Shown here piece by piece: positions 7,835 to 16,435 of a stretch of 64,000 nt of DNA. The notes under the pieces are model-generated. The model saw only the letters and a program-made list of their open reading frames with translations, was not told where the DNA came from and searched no databases. The stretch is taken from NCBI GenBank assembly GCA_949383255.1, contig CASJPF010000002.1:62001-126000 (forward strand), in the 5' to 3' direction. Position numbers and translations under genes: made by a program. Numbering within the stretch: position 1 is the first letter of the stretch; the number at the start of each line of letters is the position of its first letter. This DNA is from Lachnospiraceae bacterium. Lineage in GTDB: Bacteria; Bacillota; Clostridia; Lachnospirales; Lachnospiraceae.

Positions 7835-8740
7835 ATGAGGAATAGATTCAGAAAATACAATATCAGGCAGGAATTGCGAAAAATTATATACATGCTCTGC
7901 ATGGTTTTTGTTATCTTGCTGGCAGATGTATTGGTGGCAAAGGCAACCAGTGACGATGGCGCGGCAGCAGAGGCAGTGATTGACAACCAGCAAGGGGATG
8001 AGAATAGGACAAATATTAATGACCCCGGTACTGCCCAGACAGGAGAAGACCTTCAGAAACTAAATATTGCAAATAATCTTACAATCACCTATGATAGTGG
8101 AAATGGAGAGTTAAGCGGAACATTAAGGATATTGCTGATACTGACGGCAATCGCTGTGGTGCCGATTTTATTGGTGACAATCACATCATTTACAAGAATC
8201 TTGATTGTGTTGCATTTTACAAGACAAGCTCTGAATACACAATCGGCGCCGCCGAATCAGGTGTTGATTGCAATTTCATTGTTCTTGACTTTTTTTATTA
8301 TGCAACCAGTGTTTACCAAGGTTTATACTGAGGCGATTATACCATATGACGCAGGAGAAATTGGTTTTGAGGAAGCTTGTAGTATTGCGGCAGCTCCAAT
8401 GAGACAGTTTATGTTTGAACAGACACAGAGAGGCGACATTAATGCTTTTATGCAGATTGCCAATGTAGCATGGGATGGTGAGACGGAGGCGCAAGTACCA
8501 ACTTCAGTACTGATTCCTTCTTTTATTGTCAGTGAACTGCGCACTGCTTTTATTATAGGTTTTATGATTTATGTTCCGTTTATTGTAATAGATATGGTTG
8601 TCGCATCGGTACTGATGAGTATGGGTATGATGATGCTTCCACCGACAACAATTTCTATGCCATTTAAGATTTTGTTGTTTGTGCTAGCAGATGGTTGGAA
8701 TTTAGTGATTGTGTATCTTGTAAGAACATTCTATTACTGA
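7835..8740 (+). CDS. fliP: Flagellar type III export gate protein FliP
   Basis: FliP forms the central pore of the export gate with FliQ and FliR. The 301-residue protein has an N-terminal hydrophobic signal-like segment (about 18-36), a polar stretch rich in Asp and Glu to about residue 90, then the FliP domain: T-S-F-T-R-I-L-I-V-L-H-F-T-R-Q-A-L, N-Q-V-L-I-A-I-S-L-F-L-T-F-F, and the signature F-I-I-G-F-M-I-Y-V-P-F-I-V-I-D-M-V-V. The acidic segment between signal and domain is longer than in many FliP proteins. An R3 element follows four bases after the stop. Confidence 0.95.
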   Translation: MRNRFRKYNIRQELRKIIYMLCMVFVILLADVLVAKATSDDGAAAEAVIDNQQGDENRTNINDPGTAQTGEDLQKLNIANNLTITYDSGNGELSGTLRILLILTAIAVVPILLVTITSFTRILIVLHFTRQALNTQSAPPNQVLIAISLFLTFFIMQPVFTKVYTEAIIPYDAGEIGFEEACSIAAAPMRQFMFEQTQRGDINAFMQIANVAWDGETEAQVPTSVLIPSFIVSELRTAFIIGFMIYVPFIVIDMVVASVLMSMGMMMLPPTTISMPFKILLFVLADGWNLVIVYLVRTFYY

Positions 8741-8744
8741 CATT

Positions 8745-8800
8745 GGTTCACATCCATTAGTTTTTAGCAGGATTTTAGGTATTGTTGGCGTAAACGGCAA
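8745..8800 (-). repeat. R3 short intercistronic element between fliP and fliQ
   Basis: The reverse complement aligns with the element at 4112-4176 through GTTTACGCCAACAATACCT, AAATCCTGCTAAAAACTAATG and a terminal GAACC. It is in opposite orientation to the first copy although both sit in the same operon. The terminal inverted repeats are less well kept here. Confidence 0.6.
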
Positions 8801-8864
8801 TAGTTTTGTATACAACAAACTAACCCGAAATCTTTTTGGGCGTTAGAAAGGGTATGGTGATTTA

Positions 8865-9134
8865 ATGACTGTAGAAATGGTGACAGATATTATGAAAGAA
8901 GGATTGTTTGTAATTCTTAAGACTGCCGCTCCTCCATTGATTGTATCATTGGTGATTGGTTTGGCTGTTAGTATTTTTCAGACAGTGACTTCTATTCAGG
9001 AACAGACGCTGACCTTTGTTCCTAAGATTGTGGGAATGTTTATCTGCCTGATGATTTTGGGAGATTGGATGTTGAATAATATGATAACTTATATGACTGA
9101 TTTATATCAGAATTTTGCCCTGTATATTAGATAG
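8865..9134 (+). CDS. fliQ: Flagellar type III export gate protein FliQ
   Basis: An 89-residue protein with two transmembrane helices (about 15-38 and 50-75) separated by the family's Q-T-V-T-S-I-Q-E-Q-T-L-T-F-V-P-K segment. FliQ packs around the FliP-FliR core of the export gate. Length is exactly that of the family. The gap of about 125 bases from fliP, unusual for these coupled genes, is filled by the R3 element. A GAAAGGG site lies a few bases before the ATG. Confidence 0.95.
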   Translation: MTVEMVTDIMKEGLFVILKTAAPPLIVSLVIGLAVSIFQTVTSIQEQTLTFVPKIVGMFICLMILGDWMLNNMITYMTDLYQNFALYIR

Positions 9135-9149
9135 TGGAAGGAGCAGGCA

Positions 9150-9932
9150 ATGGTAAATTTATCATTTCCGCTGTCGGAATTGGAGTATTTTCTGCTTGTG
9201 TTTGTGCGAGTCGCATCTTTTATTTTTGTCGCTCCGTTTTTTAGCACAAAAGGTGTACCGAATCATGTAAAAATAGGATTGAGTGTGTTTCTTGCTTATA
9301 TTATGTACTATTTTGGTCCAGAACATTTTTATCCAGAATACAATACTGTACTAGGATTTTGCACAGTTGTACTAAAGGAAGTGTCAGTGGGTTTGCTAAT
9401 TGGCTTGGCGGCCCAGATGTGTACTTCCATTGTTTTATTTGCGGGAAGAATTATAGACATGGAGGTAGGATTGTCTATGGCAAATGTATTTGATCCTACG
9501 ACAAATGAGCAATCTTCTATTACAGGTGCCTTGTTGCAGTATGGTGTGATGTTAATCTTGTATACAACTGGACTGCATCAGTTTTTGCTCAAGGCACTGA
9601 TGGAAACGTTTATATTGGTACCGATTGGTGGGGCGCATATTAATACAAACCGTCTGTTGGAAACATTAATTAATTTTTTGAGCAACTATATTATTATTGG
9701 ATTTCGGATTTGCCTTCCAATATTTGCCAGTATTACACTGATGAATATTGTACTTGCACTTTTGGCAAAACTTGCACCACAGATGAATATGTTTTCGGTT
9801 GGTATTCAGCTTAAATTGCTTGCAGGGCTTAGTGTTATCATGATAACAGTAACATTACTTCCGGATGTCTGCAATTTTATCACAACGCAGATACAACAAA
9901 TGATGGTATCGATAGTGGAGGGTATGATGTGA
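9150..9932 (+). CDS. fliR: Flagellar type III export gate protein FliR
   Basis: A 260-residue polytopic membrane protein with about six hydrophobic segments and the FliR signature around V-A-P-F-F-S-T-K-G-V-P-N-H-V-K-I-G and G-L-L-I-G-L-A-A-Q-M. FliR caps the FliP-FliQ helical pore. The stop codon overlaps the flhB GTG start (GTGA), indicating translational coupling; in some clostridia the two proteins are fused, but here they are separate. Confidence 0.94.
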   Translation: MVNLSFPLSELEYFLLVFVRVASFIFVAPFFSTKGVPNHVKIGLSVFLAYIMYYFGPEHFYPEYNTVLGFCTVVLKEVSVGLLIGLAAQMCTSIVLFAGRIIDMEVGLSMANVFDPTTNEQSSITGALLQYGVMLILYTTGLHQFLLKALMETFILVPIGGAHINTNRLLETLINFLSNYIIIGFRICLPIFASITLMNIVLALLAKLAPQMNMFSVGIQLKLLAGLSVIMITVTLLPDVCNFITTQIQQMMVSIVEGMM

Positions 9933-11041
9933 TATTAGAATATAATTTACAGTTTTTTGCTCAGGAAGGTCCAGGTGGAGAGAAGACAGAAGAGCCAACT
10001 GCAAAAAAGAAATCGGATACCCGAAAAGATGGTAAAGTTCCCAAAAGTAAGGAGTTGTCAAGCGGTGTGGAGCTGATTGCGCTCTTTTTAATCTTAAAGT
10101 TCTGGGTTGGCCATATGGGCGAGAATTTTATGAAGCTGTTTGGAGAAATCTATCAAAAGATGCCAGAGTATACGACTTATTGGAATGGGCGTATTGTCAG
10201 GGAAGATTACAAGGTTCTAATTAACAGTGTATATCTGGAGTTGCTAAAGCAATTGCTTCCGTTTTTTATTATCGGCATTGCAATAGCAATCGGCATTAAT
10301 ATGATGCAGTTTAAATTTCAGATTTCAACAAAACCATTACGTCCCAAATTCAGTAAATTTAATCCAATTTCAGGTATGAAGCGCCTGTTTTCAAAGGAGA
10401 AGATTATCGAGTTAATCAAATCTGTCGCAAAAATTATTTTGATTATGGCAATTGTATACTCGACAGTCAAGGATAAGTGGATCTATCTTGTTCAGTTTTA
10501 TGGAATGCCGCTCAATCAGGCGATAGAGCTAATTGGCAATGTGGTGATTGATATGGGACTAAAGATTTCTCTGGTCTTTATGATTATTGCATTTGCAGAT
10601 CTGTTTTATCAGCGTTATAAATTTAAGAATGATATCAAGATGACGAAGCAAGAAGTCAAGGATGAGTATAAAAATTCAGAAGGTGATCCACAAATTAAAG
10701 GTAAGATTCGGAGTAAGATGCGTGAGGCATCACAGCGGCGTATGATGCAGGATGTGCCAAAGGCGGATGTTGTAATCACCAATCCAACACATTACGCTGT
10801 CGCAATCCGATATGATGCTGCGACTGGTTCTGCGCCGTTAGTACTTGCAAAAGGTGCAGATTATGTAGCACAGAAGATTAAGGAGATTGCGCGGGAGAAC
10901 AATGTGGAGATTGTAGAGAATAAGCCGCTTGCCCGTATGTTATATGCCAATGTGGATATTGGACAGGAAGTGCCACCAGAATTGTATCAGGCTGTGGCAG
11001 AGGTTCTTGCTATGGTATACAAAATGCAAGGAAAAATTTAA
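9929..11041 (+). CDS. flhB: Flagellar export switch protein FlhB
   Basis: FlhB controls the change from hook to filament substrate export. The 370-residue protein has an N-terminal basic region (G-E-K-T-E-E-P-T-A-K-K), four transmembrane segments (about 45-225), and a cytoplasmic domain with the self-cleavage motif N-P-T-H at 285-288. The start is a GTG within the last codons of fliR (4-base overlap). The residues ahead of the usual start (I-L-E-Y-N-L-Q-F-F-A-Q) are common in clostridial FlhB. A strong terminator follows. Confidence 0.95.
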   Translation: MILEYNLQFFAQEGPGGEKTEEPTAKKKSDTRKDGKVPKSKELSSGVELIALFLILKFWVGHMGENFMKLFGEIYQKMPEYTTYWNGRIVREDYKVLINSVYLELLKQLLPFFIIGIAIAIGINMMQFKFQISTKPLRPKFSKFNPISGMKRLFSKEKIIELIKSVAKIILIMAIVYSTVKDKWIYLVQFYGMPLNQAIELIGNVVIDMGLKISLVFMIIAFADLFYQRYKFKNDIKMTKQEVKDEYKNSEGDPQIKGKIRSKMREASQRRMMQDVPKADVVITNPTHYAVAIRYDAATGSAPLVLAKGADYVAQKIKEIARENNVEIVENKPLARMLYANVDIGQEVPPELYQAVAEVLAMVYKMQGKI

Positions 11042-11052
11042 AAAATTGTTCG

Positions 11053-11095
11053 GAACTCTGTGTTTATAGCCAAAAAGCACAGAGTTCTTCGTTTT
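11053..11095 (+). terminator. Rho-independent terminator between flhB and flhA
   Basis: GAACTCTGTG (11053-11062) pairs perfectly with CACAGAGTTC (11078-11087), followed by TTCGTTTT. A ten-base-pair stem with a U-rich tail in the middle of the flagellar block means the genes before and after it are at least partly separate transcription units. Confidence 0.75.
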
Positions 11096-11219
11096 ATGCA
11101 CATGGGCACCCAAAGGAATATTGTCAGCGAAGCTGGGTAGACCTGTGCAGAGAAAATATGCCACTGAGGTGGCGCACAGGTCGCGTGGCGAGTAGGGGAA
11201 GAAATCTTTCCTACTCGAT
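11096..11219 (+). repeat. R1 composite intergenic element downstream of flhB
   Basis: Directly follows the terminator. Three modules are visible. B: CACCC, an AAAGGAATATTGT bulge, then CAGC-GAA-GCTG and GGGT (11107-11138). A: GACCTGTGC (11140-11148), an 11-base bulge AGAGAAAATAT, GCCAC-TGAG-GTGGC, and GCACAGGTC (11174-11182). C: GAGTAGG (11190-11196) against CCTACTC (11210-11216). Modules A and C recur at 28631 and 53555 with compensatory changes in the A stem. Confidence 0.75.
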
Positions 11220-11261
11220 TAATTTGTGTAAGTAATATAAAAAATAAAAAAAGTTAAAAAA

Positions 11262-11290
11262 TTTACAAATTATTATATACAAATTATGTT
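11262..11290 (+). promoter_or_regulatory. Candidate promoter for the flhA operon
   Basis: TTTACA (11262-11267) and TATGTT (11285-11290) are 17 bases apart, a possible sigma-A promoter. Overlapping it, TATA (11276-11279) and TGCGATAA (11296-11303) at 16 bases resemble the sigma-28 pattern TAAA-N15-GCCGATAA. Either could restart transcription after the flhB terminator; the sequence does not decide between them. Confidence 0.4.
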
Positions 11291-11368
11291 AATTGTGCGA
11301 TAATATGATATAGGAAAAACAGGGGATTATTGATAAGGGATTAAAAGGAGTTAAGGGGGAAAAGAGAC

Positions 11369-13408
11369 ATGAAGATGAAGAAGGCAGACATAGGCGTTGC
11401 TCTCTATTTACTTGGCGCTTTCATCATGTTGATTGTACCAATCAGTAGTACTATGCTGGATGTACTGTTAGCAATTAATATTTCGCTTGCATTTACGATC
11501 CTATTCACTACGATGTTTGCCAAGGAAGTTTTGGATTTGTCATTTTATCCAACAATTTTATTGTTTACAACAGTATTCAGAATTGCTCTAAATGTATCAT
11601 CAACCCGTCTGATTTTATCGACAGGAAATCCGGGGAATGTCGTTGCGACATTCGGTAATTTCGTGGGCGGCGGTGATCTTGTTATTGGTATTGTCGTGTT
11701 TATTATTTTGATTATAGTGCAGTTTGTGGTTATTAACAAAGGTTCTGAACGTGTTGCCGAGGTGACTGCCAGATTTACATTGGATGCGATGCCAGGCAAA
11801 CAGATGGCCATTGATGCAGATTTGAATACAGGTGCTATCACAGACGCAGAGGCTAAAATTCAGCGTGAGAAACTTCAGCAGGAGGCAAGTTTCTTTGGTT
11901 CTATGGATGGTGCTGTTAAGTATGTAAAAGGAGATGCGACCGCAGGTCTGATTATTACTTTTGTAAATATTGTCGGTGGTATTATTATGGGTGTTGTGCG
12001 GCAGGACATGAATATTGGCGCTGCGGCAGACAAATATACAATACTTACAATTGGTGATGGACTGGTAAGCCAGATTCCGTCTCTTCTTATCTCGTTATCA
12101 ACTGGTATTTTGGTGACAAAGGGCTCAAAGGAGGCAGACTTTGGCACCGTGCTTGTGAATCAGCTTTTTGGAATACCAAAAGTATTGTACATGGTAGGTG
12201 CAGTGCTTGCATTTTTAGGATTGGTGACGCCACTAAATCCTTTGATTTTTGTTTTGTTGGGTATTATTTTTATCGTGTGCGGACGCATGATTGCCTCCAC
12301 AATTGAAGTGGCAGGGATTGAGGCTGAGACGGATATGGAGGAAGATACCGCAGATGAAATCCGGAAACCAGAAAATGTCAACTCTCTATTGCAGGTAGAT
12401 CCAATCGAATTGGAGTTCGGCTATGGTATTATACCGCTTGCAGATGTCAATCAGGGCGGTGATCTTTTAGACCGCGTGGTTATGATTCGTAGACAGATTG
12501 CGTTGGAACTTGGTACAGTTGTACCGATTATCCGTCTGCGTGATAATATTCAGCTAAATCCGAATCAGTATATTATTAAGATTAAGGGGATTCAGGTGAG
12601 TGAGGGTGAGATTTTATTTGATCATTATATGGCAATGAATCCTGGTTTTGTGGAGGAGGAAATTTCTGGAATTCCTACTTTTGAACCATCATTTCATCTG
12701 CCGGCAATCTGGATTACAGAGAATCAGAGAGAGCGTGCAGAGAGTGTGGGATATACTGTTGTGGACCCTCCTTCTATTATAGCAACACATTTGACGGAGA
12801 TTATTAGACAGTATCTTGCAGACTTGCTGACAAGACAGGATGTACAGAATCTTGTCAACAACGTTAAAGAGACCAATCCTTCCCTTGTGGATGAGCTTGT
12901 TCCAAAGCTCTTAGGGCTTGGAGATATTCAGAAAGTATTACAAAATCTTTTAAAGGAAGGCATTTCTGTGCGAGATCTTGTCACAATTTTTGAGACGCTT
13001 GCCGATCATGCAGCGTCTACAAGAGATACTGATATTTTGACGGAGTATGTGAGACAGAGTTTAAAACGTGCTATCTCCAACAAGTATTTTCCAATGAATG
13101 AGACGACCAGTGTAGTTACACTTGATCCGGGATTGGAACAAGAAATTATGGGCAGTGTAAAGCAGACAGAGCAGGGAGCTTATCTGACACTTGACCCGGA
13201 GAAGACAAGAACAATAATGGCTTCTGTGGAATCCGAAGTAGGGAAGCTTGAAAAGCTTGGCAAGAATCCGATTGTGATTACCTCACCGATTGTTAGAATG
13301 TATTTTAAAAGACTTACAGAGGATTATTATAAAGATTTGGTGGTGGTGTCTTATAATGAAATTGATTCAAATGTTGAATTACAATCAGTAGGAATGGTGA
13401 CAGCATGA
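11369..13408 (+). CDS. flhA: Flagellar export apparatus protein FlhA
   Basis: FlhA is the large ring component of the type III export apparatus. The 679-residue protein has about eight transmembrane segments in its first 310 residues and a cytoplasmic substrate/chaperone docking domain (about 345-679). The FHIPEP-type signature region shows F-P-T-I-L-L-F-T-T-V-F-R-I-A-L-N-V-S-S-T-R-L-like residues, and R-F-T-L-D-A-M-P-G-K-Q-M-A-I-D-A-D is present. GGAG and GGGG sites precede the ATG. The stop overlaps the flhF start (ATGA). Length matches the family. Confidence 0.96.
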   Translation: MKMKKADIGVALYLLGAFIMLIVPISSTMLDVLLAINISLAFTILFTTMFAKEVLDLSFYPTILLFTTVFRIALNVSSTRLILSTGNPGNVVATFGNFVGGGDLVIGIVVFIILIIVQFVVINKGSERVAEVTARFTLDAMPGKQMAIDADLNTGAITDAEAKIQREKLQQEASFFGSMDGAVKYVKGDATAGLIITFVNIVGGIIMGVVRQDMNIGAAADKYTILTIGDGLVSQIPSLLISLSTGILVTKGSKEADFGTVLVNQLFGIPKVLYMVGAVLAFLGLVTPLNPLIFVLLGIIFIVCGRMIASTIEVAGIEAETDMEEDTADEIRKPENVNSLLQVDPIELEFGYGIIPLADVNQGGDLLDRVVMIRRQIALELGTVVPIIRLRDNIQLNPNQYIIKIKGIQVSEGEILFDHYMAMNPGFVEEEISGIPTFEPSFHLPAIWITENQRERAESVGYTVVDPPSIIATHLTEIIRQYLADLLTRQDVQNLVNNVKETNPSLVDELVPKLLGLGDIQKVLQNLLKEGISVRDLVTIFETLADHAASTRDTDILTEYVRQSLKRAISNKYFPMNETTSVVTLDPGLEQEIMGSVKQTEQGAYLTLDPEKTRTIMASVESEVGKLEKLGKNPIVITSPIVRMYFKRLTEDYYKDLVVVSYNEIDSNVELQSVGMVTA

Positions 13409-14778
13409 TAATAAAGAAATTTCAAGGGAAAACAAAAGAAGAGGCGCTTGCAAGTGCGCGGAGAGAGCTTGGCGATAACATTGTTGAGATGAATGTCAAG
13501 GCAGTTAAGCCTAAAGGGCTAAAGGGTATCTTTAAAGGTACGCGGTTTGAAGTTACTGTTGCAAGGGAAGATGAGAATGAAAAATATAGTGCCGTTGCGT
13601 CTACAGAAATTCAGAAGGATGGAGTGGCAGTCAGCATAGGGCAGAGTGCGCCACAAGCGAAGATTATTCCAATGAAGCAGCCTGAGAAACAAGGAGTTGT
13701 TGCAGAGGATGCAAAAGCTGTTGGTCAGGCGGTTGCGGATGTACTTTCCTCTTTTTCGCCGCAAAAGCTAGATATGGTGAGAGATGAGGCCCCTAAAGAA
13801 AAAACCGTGTCTGATCCGAAGGTGAATGAACCGACTAAGGAAAATCTTCGCGGTAATGGTTTGGAAGAAAAACTGGACAATTTGCAGAATTTGATTGAGA
13901 AACAGCTTTCACAACAGGAGAATAAACCGCAGTCAGAAGAGATCAAAAACACTGAGAGTGGGAGAAGGCAAGAAAATACAGAGCGTGTAAACTTTCTGAA
14001 ACTTCTGTATAATAAGATGATGGATAACGAGATTAATCAAAAGTATGCAAAGGATATTATAGAGGAGATTGACAAGAACTGCAAAGCGGATGTTACACTG
14101 GATTTTATGCTTTCGGAAATTTATCAGAGAATGATACTGAAACTTGGAAAACCCTATGTGATGGAGGAGAATGAGAGAAAACCAAAAGTAATTTTCTTTG
14201 TGGGACCAACAGGTGTTGGAAAGACGACTACCATCGCAAAGATTGCATCGTCCTTTCGGGTGGAACACAAGAAGAAAGTTGCGCTGCTCACAGCGGATAC
14301 TTACAGGATTGCTGCAGCAGAACAGTTGAGGACTTACGCAAATATTCTTGAAGTACCATTTCGGGTCGTGTACACGGCAAAGGAAATTGCCACCTCACTA
14401 GAAGATTTTAGAGAATGCGATTACATTTTAGTAGATACCACAGGGCATTCACCAAACAATGAAGCACAATGCGAGAGTATGAGTGATTTAATAAATTCTG
14501 TGGACAGCAATGCAGCTAAGGAAGTGTTTCTCGTGTTGTCGGCTTCAACAAAGTACGGAGATTTGATGAAAATTGCAGATACATACAAAGAGATAGCTGA
14601 TTATAAGTTAATTTTTACAAAATTAGATGAGACCGCTACGCTGGGAAATATTTATAACCTGAAACTATATACGGGCGCGACACTTTCCTATGTGACATGC
14701 GGTCAGAATGTACCAGATGATATTGAGTATTTCAATCCGCAGTCAACTGTAAAACAGTTGCTTGGGGGAAGGCGTTGA
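13405..14778 (+). CDS. flhF: Flagellar SRP-like GTPase FlhF
   Basis: FlhF is an SRP-family GTPase that sets flagellar position and number with FlhG. The 457-residue protein has an N-terminal basic region, a poorly conserved linker rich in Gln, Glu and Lys (about 65-190), and an NG domain: P-loop G-P-T-G-V-G-K-T-T-T near 268, D-T-Y-R-I-A-A-A-E-Q-L, D-T-T-G-H-S and T-K-L-D-E-T. The G3 motif reads D-T-T-G-H rather than the usual D-T-A-G-R. It starts inside the flhA stop and is followed by flhG. Confidence 0.94.
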   Translation: MIIKKFQGKTKEEALASARRELGDNIVEMNVKAVKPKGLKGIFKGTRFEVTVAREDENEKYSAVASTEIQKDGVAVSIGQSAPQAKIIPMKQPEKQGVVAEDAKAVGQAVADVLSSFSPQKLDMVRDEAPKEKTVSDPKVNEPTKENLRGNGLEEKLDNLQNLIEKQLSQQENKPQSEEIKNTESGRRQENTERVNFLKLLYNKMMDNEINQKYAKDIIEEIDKNCKADVTLDFMLSEIYQRMILKLGKPYVMEENERKPKVIFFVGPTGVGKTTTIAKIASSFRVEHKKKVALLTADTYRIAAAEQLRTYANILEVPFRVVYTAKEIATSLEDFRECDYILVDTTGHSPNNEAQCESMSDLINSVDSNAAKEVFLVLSASTKYGDLMKIADTYKEIADYKLIFTKLDETATLGNIYNLKLYTGATLSYVTCGQNVPDDIEYFNPQSTVKQLLGGRR

Positions 14779-14792
14779 TAGGAGGGGAATAT

Positions 14793-15677
14793 ATGGATCA
14801 GGCGGAACAGTTAAGAAATGTGATTAAAATGAATCCAGTCCCAAGGCCACTTTCAAGGGTTATCACAGTCACAAGTGGAAAAGGCGGCGTAGGGAAGTCT
14901 AATACTTCTATCAATCTTGCATGTCAATTTAAAAAAATGGGAAAGCGAGTCATTATACTGGATGCAGATTTTGGACTTGCTAATATCGAAATTATGTTTG
15001 GTACTGTGCCAAAACATAATCTGTGCGATCTGATATATCAGGGAAAAAATATTACGGATATCATAACATGGGGACCTATGGACATAGGATTTATATCAGG
15101 GGGGTCTGGAATTGCAGGGCTGTCAAATCTAAGTAGGGATTACTTAAATTATATCATACAGAATCTTGCAAAATTAGATGCGATTGCCGATATTATTATT
15201 ATAGATACAGGTGCGGGCATTTCTGATGCGGTGCTGGATTTTCTCGTTGCGAGCGGTGAAATCCTAGTAGTTGCTACTCCAGAACCCACATCGATTACAG
15301 ATTCGTATTCGCTCTTAAAAGCGTTAAATCGTCATTCTCGATTTTCTAGGGAAGATTCCAAGATTATGGTGATTGCAAACAAAGTGGCAGGCGCAGCAGA
15401 GGGCGAAGTCATGTACAATAAACTTGAGACGGTCGTCAGCAGATATCTCAAGCTTCCAGTATCCTATCTCGGAGCGATTCCGCAGGATTATCGTCTTGAA
15501 GATGCGGTTATGCAACAAAAACCTGTCAGCCTTCAGAGTCCAAATGCAAAATCATCAATTGCCTATGAGAAGATGGCATATGTATTGATGGACAAAGAAT
15601 ATGATAAGTCATTGGTGAAAAGAGGAATGGCTGCTTTTTTCTCGCATATTGTGGCAGGAAATAAAAAAATGGGATAG
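14793..15677 (+). CDS. flhG: MinD/ParA-type ATPase FlhG (YlxH)
   Basis: A 294-residue cytoplasmic ATPase that stimulates FlhF and limits flagellar number. The deviant Walker A is S-G-K-G-G-V-G-K-S-N-T-S (about 26-37), followed by D-A-D-F-G-L-A-N-I and I-I-I-D-T-G-A-G-I-S. The N-terminus (D-Q-A-E-Q-L-R) resembles the FlhF-activating motif, which contains a conserved Gln. The ATG at 14793 is preceded by AGGAGGGG; a TTG at 14775 overlaps the flhF end and is less likely. Immediately followed by the PilZ gene. Confidence 0.94.
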   Translation: MDQAEQLRNVIKMNPVPRPLSRVITVTSGKGGVGKSNTSINLACQFKKMGKRVIILDADFGLANIEIMFGTVPKHNLCDLIYQGKNITDIITWGPMDIGFISGGSGIAGLSNLSRDYLNYIIQNLAKLDAIADIIIIDTGAGISDAVLDFLVASGEILVVATPEPTSITDSYSLLKALNRHSRFSREDSKIMVIANKVAGAAEGEVMYNKLETVVSRYLKLPVSYLGAIPQDYRLEDAVMQQKPVSLQSPNAKSSIAYEKMAYVLMDKEYDKSLVKRGMAAFFSHIVAGNKKMG

Positions 15678-15704
15678 ATGAGAAACGATTTTCAGGAGGA
15701 GTCT

Positions 15705-16430
15705 ATGATAGAAAAATTTATATCATCGGGTGATAAACTGGAATTAAAATCGACAGTTCGTGTCATTCTTCCTGACGGCACAGAGGGAGTGAAGACATAC
15801 AAGTCTACTGTGTCCAATATTTTAGATGATGGACGGCTCGAACTGGTGATGCCAATGGAACAGACAAAATTGGTGTTGCTTCCCATAGACGGAGAATATG
15901 ATGTGTGTTTTTTTTCCCACAAAGGTGTGTACCGGGCGGATGTGCGAATTATTGAGCGCAGGAAGGTTGATGGAATCTATGTCTTTGTAGTTGAGTTGAT
16001 AAGCAATCTTCACCGATATCAGAGGAGAGAATATTATCGGTTTAACTGCGTGATTGATATGGCGATAAAGGAGATGACAAAGCAGGAGATTGATGCATAT
16101 GCTCAAGGTATGGTGTATCTTGCGCCAGATCGGGAAATGATAAGAGGCGTGATCGTAGACATTAGTGGCGGTGGAGCGCGATTTGTGTCGAGACAGAAGT
16201 TTGGAGAGGACAGTCATATTTTGATGAAGTTTAAGCTGAGTGTCCAAGAACAGGAGAAACTATTTCTGCTAGCCGCAAAGATTATTTATTCCAATGAGAT
16301 TGAAAATAGAGAAAACGAGTACGAAAACAGAGTCAAATTTGAATTTATTGATACGACAACACGCGAAGAGATTATCAAATATATTTTTAATGAGGAACGA
16401 AAAAATAGAAAGAACGGAAAGGGTCGTTGA
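15705..16430 (+). CDS. PilZ-domain c-di-GMP receptor (YcgR/YpfB family)
   Basis: A 241-residue protein with an N-terminal YcgR-like domain (about 15-100) and a C-terminal PilZ domain (about 105-225). The c-di-GMP binding motifs are visible: R-R-E-Y-Y-R near 112-117 and D-I-S-G-G-G-A-R-F near 155. Relatives act as c-di-GMP-dependent brakes on the flagellar motor; its place within the flhG-cheB stretch fits that role. The ATG at 15705 follows CAGGAGGAG; an ATG at 15678 immediately after flhG has no such site. Confidence 0.88.
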   Translation: MIEKFISSGDKLELKSTVRVILPDGTEGVKTYKSTVSNILDDGRLELVMPMEQTKLVLLPIDGEYDVCFFSHKGVYRADVRIIERRKVDGIYVFVVELISNLHRYQRREYYRFNCVIDMAIKEMTKQEIDAYAQGMVYLAPDREMIRGVIVDISGGGARFVSRQKFGEDSHILMKFKLSVQEQEKLFLLAAKIIYSNEIENRENEYENRVKFEFIDTTTREEIIKYIFNEERKNRKNGKGR

Positions 16431-16435
16431 ATAGT

